33,045 bases of DNA. It comes from Flavobacteriales bacterium (GTDB lineage Bacteria > Bacteroidota > Bacteroidia > Flavobacteriales_C > GCA-002722245). Positions 15,550 to 24,030 of the stretch are shown here, piece by piece. Each line of letters starts with the position of its first letter. Position 1 is the stretch's first letter. The stretch is taken from assembly GCA_023251075.1 (NCBI GenBank), contig JAHEZM010000034.1, positions 1 to 33,045 on the forward strand, read 5' to 3'. Both the position numbers and the translations under genes were made by a program. The notes beneath the pieces were generated by a model, which saw only the letters and a list, made by a program, of their open reading frames with translations, had not been told where the DNA came from and did no database searches.

Positions 15550-16293
15550 ATGTCTTTGCTAGAGAAAATAGATAAAAATAATGTTCCAAAACATGTGGCA
15601 ATAATCATGGATGGAAATGGGCGTTGGGCAAAAAAGCAAGGAAAGCTTAGAATCTTCGGACATAAAAATGGAGTTAAAGCAGTGCGTGCCTCATTGGAAG
15701 CAGCAGTAAAAAGTGGAGTTCGAAACCTAACGTTGTATGCTTTTTCTACAGAAAACTGGAACCGTCCGCAAATTGAAATCAATGCCTTAATGGAGCTTTT
15801 GGTAGATACGATCAATAGCGAAACGAAAACATTAAACGAGAATAAGATTCGCTTGTATGCCATTGGTAACTTGGAATCTTTACCCAAAAAATGTCAGAAA
15901 AAATTACAGGAAGCGATTGACAATACTGCTCAAAACGATAAACTCAATTTAATTTTAGCATTGAGCTATAGCTCTAAATGGGAGATTACCGATGCAATCA
16001 AGAAAATTTGTAAAGATGCAGTAAGCGGTAATATCAAAACAGAAGAAATTACAGAAAATACTTTAAGTCAGTATCTAAACACCAGTAAATTTCCTGATCC
16101 TGAATTGATGATTAGAACAAGTGGTGAACAAAGAATCAGTAACTTCTTATTGTACCAATTGGCCTACGCTGAATTATATTTTACAGAAACATTATGGCCC
16201 GATTTCAGAGAAGAAGATTTCTATTCGGCGCTGTTGAACTACCAACAAAGAGAAAGAAGATTTGGTATGACTAGCGAACAAATTACACAGTAA
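15550..16293 (+). CDS. uppS: isoprenyl transferase (undecaprenyl diphosphate synthase)
   Basis: A 247-residue cis-prenyltransferase that extends farnesyl diphosphate with isopentenyl diphosphate to the C55 carrier used for peptidoglycan and glycan export. Motifs: HVAIIMDGNGRWAKKQG (15-31, catalytic D21), FSTENWNRP (64-72) and RTSGEQRISNFLLYQ (188-202) followed by WPDF. All substrate-binding residues look intact. The promoter-like TACATTTA lies at 15515-15522. bamA starts 2 bases after its stop, so the two are tightly coupled. Confidence 0.97.
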   Translation: MSLLEKIDKNNVPKHVAIIMDGNGRWAKKQGKLRIFGHKNGVKAVRASLEAAVKSGVRNLTLYAFSTENWNRPQIEINALMELLVDTINSETKTLNENKIRLYAIGNLESLPKKCQKKLQEAIDNTAQNDKLNLILALSYSSKWEITDAIKKICKDAVSGNIKTEEITENTLSQYLNTSKFPDPELMIRTSGEQRISNFLLYQLAYAELYFTETLWPDFREEDFYSALLNYQQRERRFGMTSEQITQ

Positions 16294-16295
16294 AC

Positions 16296-18752
16296 ATGAA
16301 GTATTTTAAAATAATCATTCTTTTCCTACTACCATTCTCAGTTTTTGCTCAAGAGCCCGAAGATTCCTATTTACACCCACGAGAATATATCATCGATAAC
16401 ATCATTCCTAAAAACAATCAGGCTATTGAAGATTATACCATTATTTCCTGGTCGGGATTAGAAAAAGGCGGTCGCCTACGCTGGCCCGGTGATCAAATTT
16501 CAGTAGCCATTAAAAAACTTTGGAACCAAGGGGCTTTCGATGACATTGAGTTTAAATATGAAATTGTAGAGGGTAATAAAATTGTGCTTTATATCTACGT
16601 TAAAGAGCGTCCCAGATTAAAGTCTTTCAGTATTATCGGTGTAAGAAAAACGCCTAAAAAAGAAATCATAGAAAAAATAAATTTGCAGAAAGACCGTCCG
16701 GTTACCCCCAACCTAATAGCTACTACAGAAACACTTATTAAACGCTACTTTGAAGAAAAAGGAAGAGCAAATTGTGAAGTTCAAATCACACAAATTATCG
16801 ACTCTGTTGATGCCAGTAAAGTATATCTTAAAATAAATATCGATAAGGGAGAGAAAGTAAAAATTCAAGACATTATTTTCAGCGGAAATATTGCCTTAGG
16901 CGATGCTAAACTTAGAAAATTAATGAAAGAAACCAAGCGCTATCGCTGGTGGAATGTATTTAAAGATGGTGCCTTCTCGGAAAAAGATTACACTACTGAT
17001 TTAGCCACTATCATTAGCAAATACAACGAAAAAGGTTTTCGTGATGCCCGAATTGTAAGTGATTCTGTAATCAAGTTAAATCCTAGCAGGAAATTAATTA
17101 AAATTCAAATCGACGAAGGAACTAAATTCTATTTCAGAAATATTAATTGGGTGGGAAATACCAAATACAGTACTGAAGAATTGAATAGAATTTTAAATAT
17201 AAAAAGAGGTGATGTGTACAACATGCAAAACCTGAATAGCAAGTTGATGATGGATGCTAACGGACAAGATGTTAGTTCGCTTTATTTAGATGATGGCTAT
17301 TTATTCTTCAACATAAATCCTAAAGAAACCAAAATTGAAGGAGATTCTATCGACATTGAAATTCGCATTTACGAAGGAAAACAAGCGCGAATTAGAAATG
17401 TAACCTTGGTTGGAAACACCAAAACCAGCGACTATGTCGTAATGCGTGAAATAAGAACTAAGCCAGGTGATTTGTTTCGTCGTTCCGATATTATTCGTTC
17501 TCAAAGAGAGTTGGCTCAGTTGAAGTATTTCAACCCAGAGAAAATGGCCGTAAACCCAAAACCAAATCCTGCTGATGGAACGGTAGATATTGAATATGTT
17601 GTAGAAGAACAGCCTTCCGATCAGGTAGAGCTTTCTGCAGGTTATGGCGCCAATCGATTAATTGGAACATTGGGTTTATCGTTCAATAATTTTTCTACCA
17701 AAAGAATTTTGAAAAGGCAGGCTTGGACTCCCCTTCCATCGGGTGACGGACAAACCCTAAGCATTCGTGCACAATCTACCGGATTAAATTACCAAAGCTA
17801 TAATCTGTCATTTATAGAACCTTGGTTAGGCGGTAAAAAACCAAACTCCTTAAGTGTGTCGTTTTCGCATTCCCGAATCAATACTTTCAACTCTGCTATT
17901 TCTCTATTAATCCCTTCCGGTCACTATTATTCAACTACGGGTACGGTGGGTTACGGACAAAGATTGAAATGGCCTGATGACTTTTTTAGCTGGAATCACT
18001 TTTTCACTTATCAACATTATGATATTTTTAATTACAGCGGGGCTACAATTCCTTCCGGACAATACAACGCGTGGTATTATAAAATGTTGATTTCAAGAAA
18101 TTCAATAGATCAACCTATTTACCCAAGAAGTGGATCAAATATCAACTTCACTTTCCAGGTAACACCTCCTTGGAGTAAAATTAGTCCGGATATGGCAAAA
18201 CGTTTAAATCTACTTGAATACTATAAAATAAAATTCCAGGCAGAATTTTACCACAAAATAGTGGGTAACCTGGTATTGTACAGTAAAATGAACTTTGGTG
18301 TTTTAGGCAGATACAACGCTGCAAGTCCTTATACAAGTTTTGAACGTTTCTATTTAGGTGGTAGTCCTATGTCGTACAACATCGACGGTAGAGAGGTTAT
18401 TTCCTTAAGAGGTTATACTGCTGATTATGGTACCAATGGCGTAACGCCAAAAGATGGAGCTGTTGCAGCAGTAAAATACACTATGGAATTGCGTTACCCT
18501 GTTTCTTTGAATCCAAGTGCAACTATTTATGCATTAGCTTTTGCGGAAGCAGGAAGAGGTTGGTCGAATGTGCGTTTAATGAGTCCCTTTGAACCAAGAA
18601 AATCGGTAGGTGCCGGTGTAAGAATTTTCATGCCTATGTTTGGTTTATTAGGTGTTGATATTGGTTATGGTTTCGATAACATCAACGGCATTAAACCTTC
18701 TCCAGGCTGGCAACCAACATTTATGCTGGGCTATAGTATGAGTAACTGGTAA
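16296..18752 (+). CDS. bamA: outer membrane protein assembly factor BamA
   Basis: An 818-residue Omp85 insertase that folds beta-barrel proteins into the outer membrane. A signal peptide (1-19, SVFAQ) is followed by five POTRA domains (approximate residues 45-105, 108-185, 188-275, 278-360 and 363-440), each ending in the usual strand that pairs with the next. The 16-strand barrel (445-818) carries the loop-6 signature as LRGY (704-707) instead of VRGF, and the protein ends with an aromatic residue (SNW). The setting uppS-bamA-ompH-ompH is the standard Bacteroidota arrangement. Confidence 0.97.
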   Translation: MKYFKIIILFLLPFSVFAQEPEDSYLHPREYIIDNIIPKNNQAIEDYTIISWSGLEKGGRLRWPGDQISVAIKKLWNQGAFDDIEFKYEIVEGNKIVLYIYVKERPRLKSFSIIGVRKTPKKEIIEKINLQKDRPVTPNLIATTETLIKRYFEEKGRANCEVQITQIIDSVDASKVYLKINIDKGEKVKIQDIIFSGNIALGDAKLRKLMKETKRYRWWNVFKDGAFSEKDYTTDLATIISKYNEKGFRDARIVSDSVIKLNPSRKLIKIQIDEGTKFYFRNINWVGNTKYSTEELNRILNIKRGDVYNMQNLNSKLMMDANGQDVSSLYLDDGYLFFNINPKETKIEGDSIDIEIRIYEGKQARIRNVTLVGNTKTSDYVVMREIRTKPGDLFRRSDIIRSQRELAQLKYFNPEKMAVNPKPNPADGTVDIEYVVEEQPSDQVELSAGYGANRLIGTLGLSFNNFSTKRILKRQAWTPLPSGDGQTLSIRAQSTGLNYQSYNLSFIEPWLGGKKPNSLSVSFSHSRINTFNSAISLLIPSGHYYSTTGTVGYGQRLKWPDDFFSWNHFFTYQHYDIFNYSGATIPSGQYNAWYYKMLISRNSIDQPIYPRSGSNINFTFQVTPPWSKISPDMAKRLNLLEYYKIKFQAEFYHKIVGNLVLYSKMNFGVLGRYNAASPYTSFERFYLGGSPMSYNIDGREVISLRGYTADYGTNGVTPKDGAVAAVKYTMELRYPVSLNPSATIYALAFAEAGRGWSNVRLMSPFEPRKSVGAGVRIFMPMFGLLGVDIGYGFDNINGIKPSPGWQPTFMLGYSMSNW

Positions 18753-18799
18753 TTGGAATGGCTTTTGTAAAATGATATTCAACTTTATAATAATATAAT

Positions 18800-18807
18800 T
18801 AACTTCG
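18800..18807 (+). promoter_or_regulatory. -7 element before the first ompH gene
   Basis: TAACTTCG, one base off TAnnTTTG, ends 9 bases before the ATG at 18817. The identical octamer precedes the HU gene. It would let the chaperone pair be expressed apart from bamA. Confidence 0.5.
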
Positions 18808-18816
18808 GCGCAGAAA

Positions 18817-19335
18817 ATGAGACACTTACTTTTCATAGTAGCTTTCCTCGGAATACTTTCTGTTAATGCTCAAACGGCATCGAAAGTAGGCTGTGTTGAT
18901 ACCAAATACATCTTCTCAAAAATTCCCGAGTACCTATCTGCAGAAACTAAACTGAAAGAACTAAGCAGCACCTGGGAAAAAGAAATTGCAATAAAAAAAT
19001 CGAGTATTGATCAACTACACCGAAATTTTGAAGCCGATAAAATTTTACTTTCATCGGAAATGAAAATCAAGAAAGAACAAGAAATTACCAGCGCTGAAAA
19101 AGAATTGATTGAGTTGCAAAACAAATATTTCGGAGAAAACGGAGAGCTTTTTAAAGAAAGAGAAAAATTAATAAAACCTATTCAGGATAAAGTATTCAAA
19201 GCAATAAAAGACTATGCTGAAAGCAAAAGCTATTCTGTAATTCTGGATAGATCCAGTGATCTTTCAGTATTGTATGTAAACAGTAAAAATGAAATAAGCA
19301 ACGATATATTAAAACAACTCGGATATTCTAATTAA
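18817..19335 (+). CDS. OmpH/Skp family periplasmic chaperone
   Basis: A 172-residue Skp-like chaperone that holds unfolded outer membrane proteins for BamA. A signal peptide (1-18, SVNAQ) is followed by KVGCVDTKYIFSKIPEY, the conserved first strand, then a long charged coiled-coil hairpin (about 40-125) forming the tentacle. The C-terminus returns to a strand (YSVILDRSSDLSVLYV). It is followed after 10 bases by a second OmpH gene. Confidence 0.93.
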   Translation: MRHLLFIVAFLGILSVNAQTASKVGCVDTKYIFSKIPEYLSAETKLKELSSTWEKEIAIKKSSIDQLHRNFEADKILLSSEMKIKKEQEITSAEKELIELQNKYFGENGELFKEREKLIKPIQDKVFKAIKDYAESKSYSVILDRSSDLSVLYVNSKNEISNDILKQLGYSN

Positions 19336-19345
19336 TCTAAACCAT

Positions 19346-19924
19346 ATGAAAACGTCAAAATTTTTCCTAACCCTAACTTTCGTGACGATGATTTGTGCTG
19401 CCGGATACGCGCAAAAAATGAAAATTGCTCATGTTACTACTTTAAAAATTATAGATACTATTGCTCAAATAGACTCTATCAATGTTAGATTGCAAAAAGA
19501 CAAAGATTATATTGCAAGTACATTGAAAAAGAAAGAGCAAGACTATATGGCAAAAAAGAATGAAATTGAAGTGAACCGTGGAAAATGGTCGGACCTGCAA
19601 ATGAAAGCTGAAATGGAAGGCTTAGCTTATATGGAACAAGACTATGGAAATTTCGCACAACAGGCAGAACAAGGCTTGCAAGAAGTTCAAATGGGTCTTT
19701 TGGCACCCATACAAGAAGAAGTTCAAAAAGCAATTGATAAAGTAGCTGAAGCTCAATTGGTAACTTATGTGATAGATAATAGTCAGGGTATTTTAGTTCA
19801 TATTAGTAAAACCAATGGTGCGCATGACATGACTGAAGATGTTATAAAGGAAGTATTTGCAGCGAGAGCAGCAAAGAAAAGTGGTACAGCAGTAACCACT
19901 CCAAAAACAAGCACTCCAAAATAA
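19346..19924 (+). CDS. OmpH/Skp family protein, second copy
   Basis: A 192-residue paralogue of the preceding chaperone. A signal peptide (about 1-22, AAGYAQ) is followed by KIAHVTTLKIIDTI, a charged coiled coil (about 45-125) and the closing strand VTYVIDNSQGILVHI. The extra C-terminal tail is rich in threonine, lysine and proline (SGTAVTTPKTSTPK). Two OmpH copies after bamA are usual in Bacteroidota. A strong terminator follows 8 bases after the stop. Confidence 0.93.
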   Translation: MKTSKFFLTLTFVTMICAAGYAQKMKIAHVTTLKIIDTIAQIDSINVRLQKDKDYIASTLKKKEQDYMAKKNEIEVNRGKWSDLQMKAEMEGLAYMEQDYGNFAQQAEQGLQEVQMGLLAPIQEEVQKAIDKVAEAQLVTYVIDNSQGILVHISKTNGAHDMTEDVIKEVFAARAAKKSGTAVTTPKTSTPK

Positions 19925-19932
19925 TTAAAATC

Positions 19933-19958
19933 AATCCCGAATCTTTCGGGATTTTTTT
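19933..19958 (+). terminator. intrinsic terminator abutting the murI start codon
   Basis: AATCCCGA (19933-19940) pairs perfectly with TCGGGATT (19946-19953) over a 5-base loop (ATCTT). A run of seven T (19952-19958) ends exactly at the murI ATG (19959). It is the strongest terminator seen in the window and should end the bamA-ompH transcript. Confidence 0.85.
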
Positions 19959-20780
19959 ATGTCGAAAACGGAACAAGCCATAGGAATTTTTGATTCAGGA
20001 ATTGGTGGACTCACCGTTGCATCAGCTATTCAAAAACTTTTGCCCAACGAAAAAATAATTTATTTCGGTGATACAGCTCACGTTCCTTATGGTGATAAAT
20101 CGAGTTCTGCCATTCAATTTTATTCCGAAAAAATTGCCGATTTCTTATTGTCGAAAAAATGCAAACTAATTGTAATTGCCTGTAATACGGCTTCAGCGGC
20201 AGCAAGAAAATCAACTGCAGAACACGTAAAAAATGTTGTGGTATTGAATGTAATTGATCCGGTGGTAGATTATGTAAGCACACATTTCAATAAGTCTACC
20301 ATAGGTTTAATTGGAACCAAAGGCACCATCAATTCTCGTGTATATCCGAAAGCGATTCAAAAGAAAAATTCAAAAATAAAAACCAATTCATTGGCCACTC
20401 CCCTATTGGCACCAATGATTGAAGAAGGTTTTTTCAATAACAATATTAGTAAAACAGTCATCTCCGCTTATCTCGAAAAATCTTCATTACAAAATATCGA
20501 TGCTTTAATTTTGGGTTGCACACATTATCCTTTAATTCAAAAGGAAATCGAAACGGTGTACAAGAAGAAAAAACAAAAAGTAAAAATTTTAAATAGTGCC
20601 GATATCGTTGCTCAATACGTGAAAGAGTCTCTGAAACAACAAAAATTGTTAGCAAAAAAAAGTACTCCTAAACACGAATTTTTTGTTTCCGATTATACCT
20701 CTTCATTTGAAGAATCAACCAAGATTTTCTTTGGTGGAAAAGTAAAATTGAAGGAAGTAGATTTGTGGAAGAGTAAGTAG
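19959..20780 (+). CDS. murI: glutamate racemase
   Basis: A 273-residue cytoplasmic enzyme that converts L- to D-glutamate for peptidoglycan. The two catalytic cysteines are C75 (ACNTASA) and C187 (LGCTHYP), with D12-S13 in FDSGIGG and H189. The length is normal. The ATG directly follows the U-tract of an intrinsic terminator, and no TAnnTTTG box is visible in the 34 bases upstream. Expression must come from read-through, from a promoter inside the preceding gene, or as a leaderless message. It converges with the carbonic-anhydrase-like gene 42 bases downstream. Confidence 0.97.
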   Translation: MSKTEQAIGIFDSGIGGLTVASAIQKLLPNEKIIYFGDTAHVPYGDKSSSAIQFYSEKIADFLLSKKCKLIVIACNTASAAARKSTAEHVKNVVVLNVIDPVVDYVSTHFNKSTIGLIGTKGTINSRVYPKAIQKKNSKIKTNSLATPLLAPMIEEGFFNNNISKTVISAYLEKSSLQNIDALILGCTHYPLIQKEIETVYKKKKQKVKILNSADIVAQYVKESLKQQKLLAKKSTPKHEFFVSDYTSSFEESTKIFFGGKVKLKEVDLWKSK

Positions 20781-20822
20781 ATCGAACAGGACAAACACAC
20801 TCCAAACTCACTCCCACTCTTC

Positions 20823-21335
20823 CTATTTAAACCACCCACTATACTTCACATAATTATTCGCAATTCTATTAATCTCCCCTTCTTGTAATTTCTGATCTAC
20901 CTTCTTAATAAATTTAGCAGGTACGCCGGCAAAAATTGACCCTGGTTCTACAATAGTACCTTGCGTTAAAACAGCACCTGCAGCAATAATAGAATTTTCG
21001 CCAATCACACAATCATCCATTACAATAGCTCCCATTCCTATTAAAACATTATCTTTTACAGTACACCCGTGCACAATTGCATGATGACCAATAGATACAT
21101 TATTACCAATATTGGTGGGGAATTTTTGATACGTTGCATGAATACAAGCACCATCTTGCACGTTCACTTTATTACCCATTTTGATGTAATGCACATCGCC
21201 TCTTACTACTGCGTTAAACCAAAAACTACACTGATCTCCACAAACCACATCCCCCACTATTGTTGCATTTTCCGCGATATAACAATCGTTACCAAATTGC
21301 GGAGATTTTCCTTCTACTGACTTAATTAATGCCAT
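20823..21335 (-). CDS. gamma-carbonic anhydrase-like hexapeptide protein
   Basis: A 170-residue left-handed beta-helix protein of the gamma-carbonic anhydrase family (YrdA/PaaY type). Hexapeptide repeats run from about 22 to 140 (ATIVGDV, NVSIGHH, NVLIGMG, NSIIAAG, GSIFAGVPAKFI). The metal-site histidines appear present: H66 (CIHATYQ) and H84/H85 plus H89 (IGHHAIVHG). Many such proteins lack carbonic anhydrase activity or act on acyl-CoA, so the reaction stays open. It starts 1 base after the stop of the upstream type IX secreted protein gene and is surely co-transcribed with it. Confidence 0.92.
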   Translation of the reverse strand: MALIKSVEGKSPQFGNDCYIAENATIVGDVVCGDQCSFWFNAVVRGDVHYIKMGNKVNVQDGACIHATYQKFPTNIGNNVSIGHHAIVHGCTVKDNVLIGMGAIVMDDCVIGENSIIAAGAVLTQGTIVEPGSIFAGVPAKFIKKVDQKLQEGEINRIANNYVKYSGWFK

Positions 21336-21336
21336 T

Positions 21337-22692
21337 TTATATTTTAATTATTTTTTTGACTATTATTTTTTTGTCGTTCTCATAAATTACCAGAAAATAC
21401 ATTGCTGCACCCAAACTCGATAAATCCAACTTCACTGTCTCTGTAGTAAAATTAGAATATAATTCAATCAATCGTCCTTGTTCATCGTAGAGATATAATT
21501 TTTTCCCATCTACCGTTCCTATATTGATCCAAAATAAATCGCTCGACACATTTGGCGCAACATTGTATAAACCAATTTCAGGAGTTACAATTTCTACCTC
21601 TGTTAATTCAGGAACGGTACAATTCACCGTTTTATCTCCATACAGATGAACCGCTACCGCATAATCTTTTTGCAAATAATTTCCATTTAAAATAGCCTGA
21701 TAGCGATGTACCATTACATAAGCCCCTTTTTTTGCATCGTTTATTGTTGTATTCCATGTTACGGTATCGGTAACATCGTTGGCGGTGGAAACAGGATTAT
21801 TGTTAGCTGCTAAAGCGCTAGTCCAAAAACTGTAGGATTGCGAAGACACCGTTGATAGAGAAATATTAATGCCATATTTAAGAGTAGATCCTGGTATTAC
21901 CTGAAAATGAGGAAGAGTTGGAAAAGTAGGATTCACCGTAAAATTAGTGGAAGTCTTCACCACAAAATCGGTACTGCTGCTTCCTATAATTTTTCCGCTT
22001 CGGTATTCATTAATCACCAAACAAAACGAATGACTACCTGTACCAGGTGTTAACCATGTTAATGTTCCTGTAGTTGCATCAACTGAGGTATTGATAGGAA
22101 GAGTATATTTGGTTGCAGTAGCACCATTCTCCATTCTACAATTTTGAAGGATATACACCAAACTATCACCATCGCTATCGTAAGCACCGGGATTTACAGA
22201 ATAGGGTAAATTTTTCTCGGCATAAAAAATAGGATCCAACTGATATTCTACAGAATTATTGGTACAAATCCCAGCATCCCAATACACCGGAGCCAAGGCA
22301 TCTACATATAATTTTACATTCGATGAATTACCATTGTTCAAATTTAAAATACTTCCACTGCGATAAGCCTCGCTCACAAAAATTCTGAAATTTCCGTCGT
22401 AAGAATAAGTGTGAGTTCCTTTGTAAATACTTTTTCTGATATTAGGATTGATCAATACTCCATTACCTGCACCATTAACTCTGGAAACCGCTTCGTGCTG
22501 ATCATCTCCCCAATAAAAAACTATGCTTGGTTTATCACTATCCGCCATTTGCTCATTCTCGTAAGTGGAAACTGTTACCTCTAAAGTTCTATTGCCTAAA
22601 TTTTTGTAAGAAATATTTGCTCCTAAATAATGATCGGCCTTTAGGGAAAGGGTAAAAGTGAAAAGGCAGAAGAAGAAAAGTAAATACTTCAT
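21337..22692 (-). CDS. secreted protein with a type IX secretion sorting domain
   Basis: A 451-residue extracellular or surface protein. A signal peptide (MKYLLFFFCLFTFTLSLKA) is followed by HYLGANISYKNLG and a beta-rich body with Ig-like, cadherin-like stretches (AYDSDGDSLVYIL, SVDATTGTLTWLTPGTGSH). The last 75 residues form a type A C-terminal signal (LYNVAPNVSSDLFWI, KLYLYDEQGRLIELY, LSSLGAAMYFLVI, KIIVKKIIKI), so export by the type IX system is expected. No catalytic motif is seen; adhesion or a surface-structure role is a guess. I chose the ATG at 22692 over 22788 because it begins the signal peptide and lies 21 bases after a promoter box. Confidence 0.88.
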   Translation of the reverse strand: MKYLLFFFCLFTFTLSLKADHYLGANISYKNLGNRTLEVTVSTYENEQMADSDKPSIVFYWGDDQHEAVSRVNGAGNGVLINPNIRKSIYKGTHTYSYDGNFRIFVSEAYRSGSILNLNNGNSSNVKLYVDALAPVYWDAGICTNNSVEYQLDPIFYAEKNLPYSVNPGAYDSDGDSLVYILQNCRMENGATATKYTLPINTSVDATTGTLTWLTPGTGSHSFCLVINEYRSGKIIGSSSTDFVVKTSTNFTVNPTFPTLPHFQVIPGSTLKYGINISLSTVSSQSYSFWTSALAANNNPVSTANDVTDTVTWNTTINDAKKGAYVMVHRYQAILNGNYLQKDYAVAVHLYGDKTVNCTVPELTEVEIVTPEIGLYNVAPNVSSDLFWINIGTVDGKKLYLYDEQGRLIELYSNFTTETVKLDLSSLGAAMYFLVIYENDKKIIVKKIIKI

Positions 22693-22713
22693 GAATAGAA
22701 AATGAATTCCTAT

Positions 22714-22721
22714 CAAAAATA
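22714..22721 (-). promoter_or_regulatory. -7 element before the type IX secreted protein gene
   Basis: TATTTTTG on the minus strand matches TAnnTTTG exactly and lies 21 bases before the ATG at 22692. A weaker box on the other strand (TTACTTTG, 22728-22735) could serve the divergent ArsC-like gene. Confidence 0.55.
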
Positions 22722-22770
22722 TTGTATTTACTTTGAATAAAATATCTAAACTTGATTTCAAATTGATCTT

Positions 22771-23124
22771 ATGAAAAAAATATATCACTTAAAAACCTGT
22801 TCTACCTGTGTTAAAATTATCAAGGAAGTGAGGCCAGGCAAGGATGTTATTCAACAAGACATTAAAACGGAAAAAATTACTTCGGAACAACTAGATGCTA
22901 TGGCAAAATTAGCCGGTAGCTATGAGGCTCTATTCAGCAGAAAATCGATTAAATACAGAACATTGGGTTTAGCAGAGAAAAAACTCACAGAAAAAGACTA
23001 CAGAAAACTAATACTGGAAGAATACACTTTTTTACGCCGTCCGGTAAGCGTTATAGAGGGAGAGATTTTTATTGGCAATGCCAAAGCGGTAACCGAAGCC
23101 TTGAAAAAGAAGTTGAAAAAGTAA
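22771..23124 (+). CDS. ArsC/Spx family thioredoxin-fold protein
   Basis: A 117-residue member of the ArsC/Spx/YffB group of thioredoxin-fold proteins. The N-terminus MKKIYHLKTCSTC carries C10-x-x-C13. YRTLGLAEKKLTEKDYRKLILEEYTFLRRPV matches the family core, where an RRP segment contributes the anion-binding arginine of arsenate reductases. True arsenate reductases usually have a different cysteine context, so a redox or regulatory role of the YffB kind is equally likely. No ars genes are nearby. The DMT permease starts on the very next base. Confidence 0.87.
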   Translation: MKKIYHLKTCSTCVKIIKEVRPGKDVIQQDIKTEKITSEQLDAMAKLAGSYEALFSRKSIKYRTLGLAEKKLTEKDYRKLILEEYTFLRRPVSVIEGEIFIGNAKAVTEALKKKLKK

Positions 23125-23997
23125 ATGTCGAAAAAAGTTCTCGCTCATCTCGTTCTCATCATGGTTACCGTAGTTTACGGTAGCAATTATGTTATCATCA
23201 AGTTTGTATCACCACAGCATATAGGACCGGGCGGATTGGTGCTCATACGCACCATTATGGCCGTTGTATTTTTTTGGATTGCCGGACTTTTTGTAAATCA
23301 AAAAAAAATAGAAAAAGAGGATTGGGGTAGAATTATTTTATGTGCCATTTGCGGATCGGCCTTCAATCAATTGTGTTTCTTCCAAGGGGCAGTGAATACT
23401 TCTCCTATTGATGCCTCTTTGATCATGACCACCAATCCCATTATAGTACTGCTTTTTGCATCGGTTATTTTAAAAGAAAAGCTCACCAACAATAAATTAA
23501 TAGGTATTGCTTTAGGTTGTATTGGAGCCATTTTTATCATCATGCAAAAAGAAGGATCGGCCAATGCGCCCGATCGCTTGTACGGGAATACTATGATCTT
23601 TGTGAATTCAATTTTATTCGGGCTCTACATTGTTCTTGTAAAACCCTTAATCACTAAATACGATACCATCACTTTAATGAAATGGATTTTTCTTTTGGGG
23701 ATGATTATGTTGATTCCTTTCGGTTACGAAGAAATGATGGTAGTAGATTGGAATTTTTCTACAGAAGTTTGGTGGGCCTTTATCTACTCTTCGGCCATAG
23801 TTACCTTTTTGGGTTATGTACCTAATATCTTGGCTTTGCGCTGGGTTTCGTCATCGCTGGTTAGCTCCTACCTCTACGTTCAACCTATTATAGCAGCTGG
23901 TTTGGCGATACTTTGGTTAAATGAAGGGCTCTCTCCTTCGGCAATATTCGCAGCTGTGCTCATTTTCATAGGGGTGTACCTGGTGGGTAAAGAGTGA
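23125..23997 (+). CDS. EamA/DMT-family transporter
   Basis: A 290-residue inner membrane permease of the drug/metabolite transporter superfamily with ten predicted helices in two EamA repeats (about 5-135 and 150-289). Typical segments are YGSNYVIIKFVSP in helix 1, FFQGAVNTSPIDASLI, and the repeat-2 match YVPNILALRWVSSSLVSSYLYVQPIIAAGLAILWLNE. The substrate cannot be inferred. Its ATG directly follows the stop codon of the ArsC-like gene, so the two are co-translated. Confidence 0.93.
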   Translation: MSKKVLAHLVLIMVTVVYGSNYVIIKFVSPQHIGPGGLVLIRTIMAVVFFWIAGLFVNQKKIEKEDWGRIILCAICGSAFNQLCFFQGAVNTSPIDASLIMTTNPIIVLLFASVILKEKLTNNKLIGIALGCIGAIFIIMQKEGSANAPDRLYGNTMIFVNSILFGLYIVLVKPLITKYDTITLMKWIFLLGMIMLIPFGYEEMMVVDWNFSTEVWWAFIYSSAIVTFLGYVPNILALRWVSSSLVSSYLYVQPIIAAGLAILWLNEGLSPSAIFAAVLIFIGVYLVGKE

Positions 23998-24006
23998 AAT
24001 TATTCT

Positions 24007-24014
24007 TATGTTTG
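24007..24014 (+). promoter_or_regulatory. promoter of yicC-gmk-nadD, -7 element
   Basis: TATGTTTG matches TAnnTTTG exactly and ends 16 bases before the yicC ATG (24031). No good TTG lies at the expected -33 distance. Confidence 0.6.
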
Positions 24015-24030
24015 CTAAAAAGCAACTTAC

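Noticed and set aside
22771-23124. Arsenic resistance locus
   Set aside because: The ArsC-like protein has a C-x-x-C and sits with a DMT permease. No arsR, arsB or acr3 is nearby.
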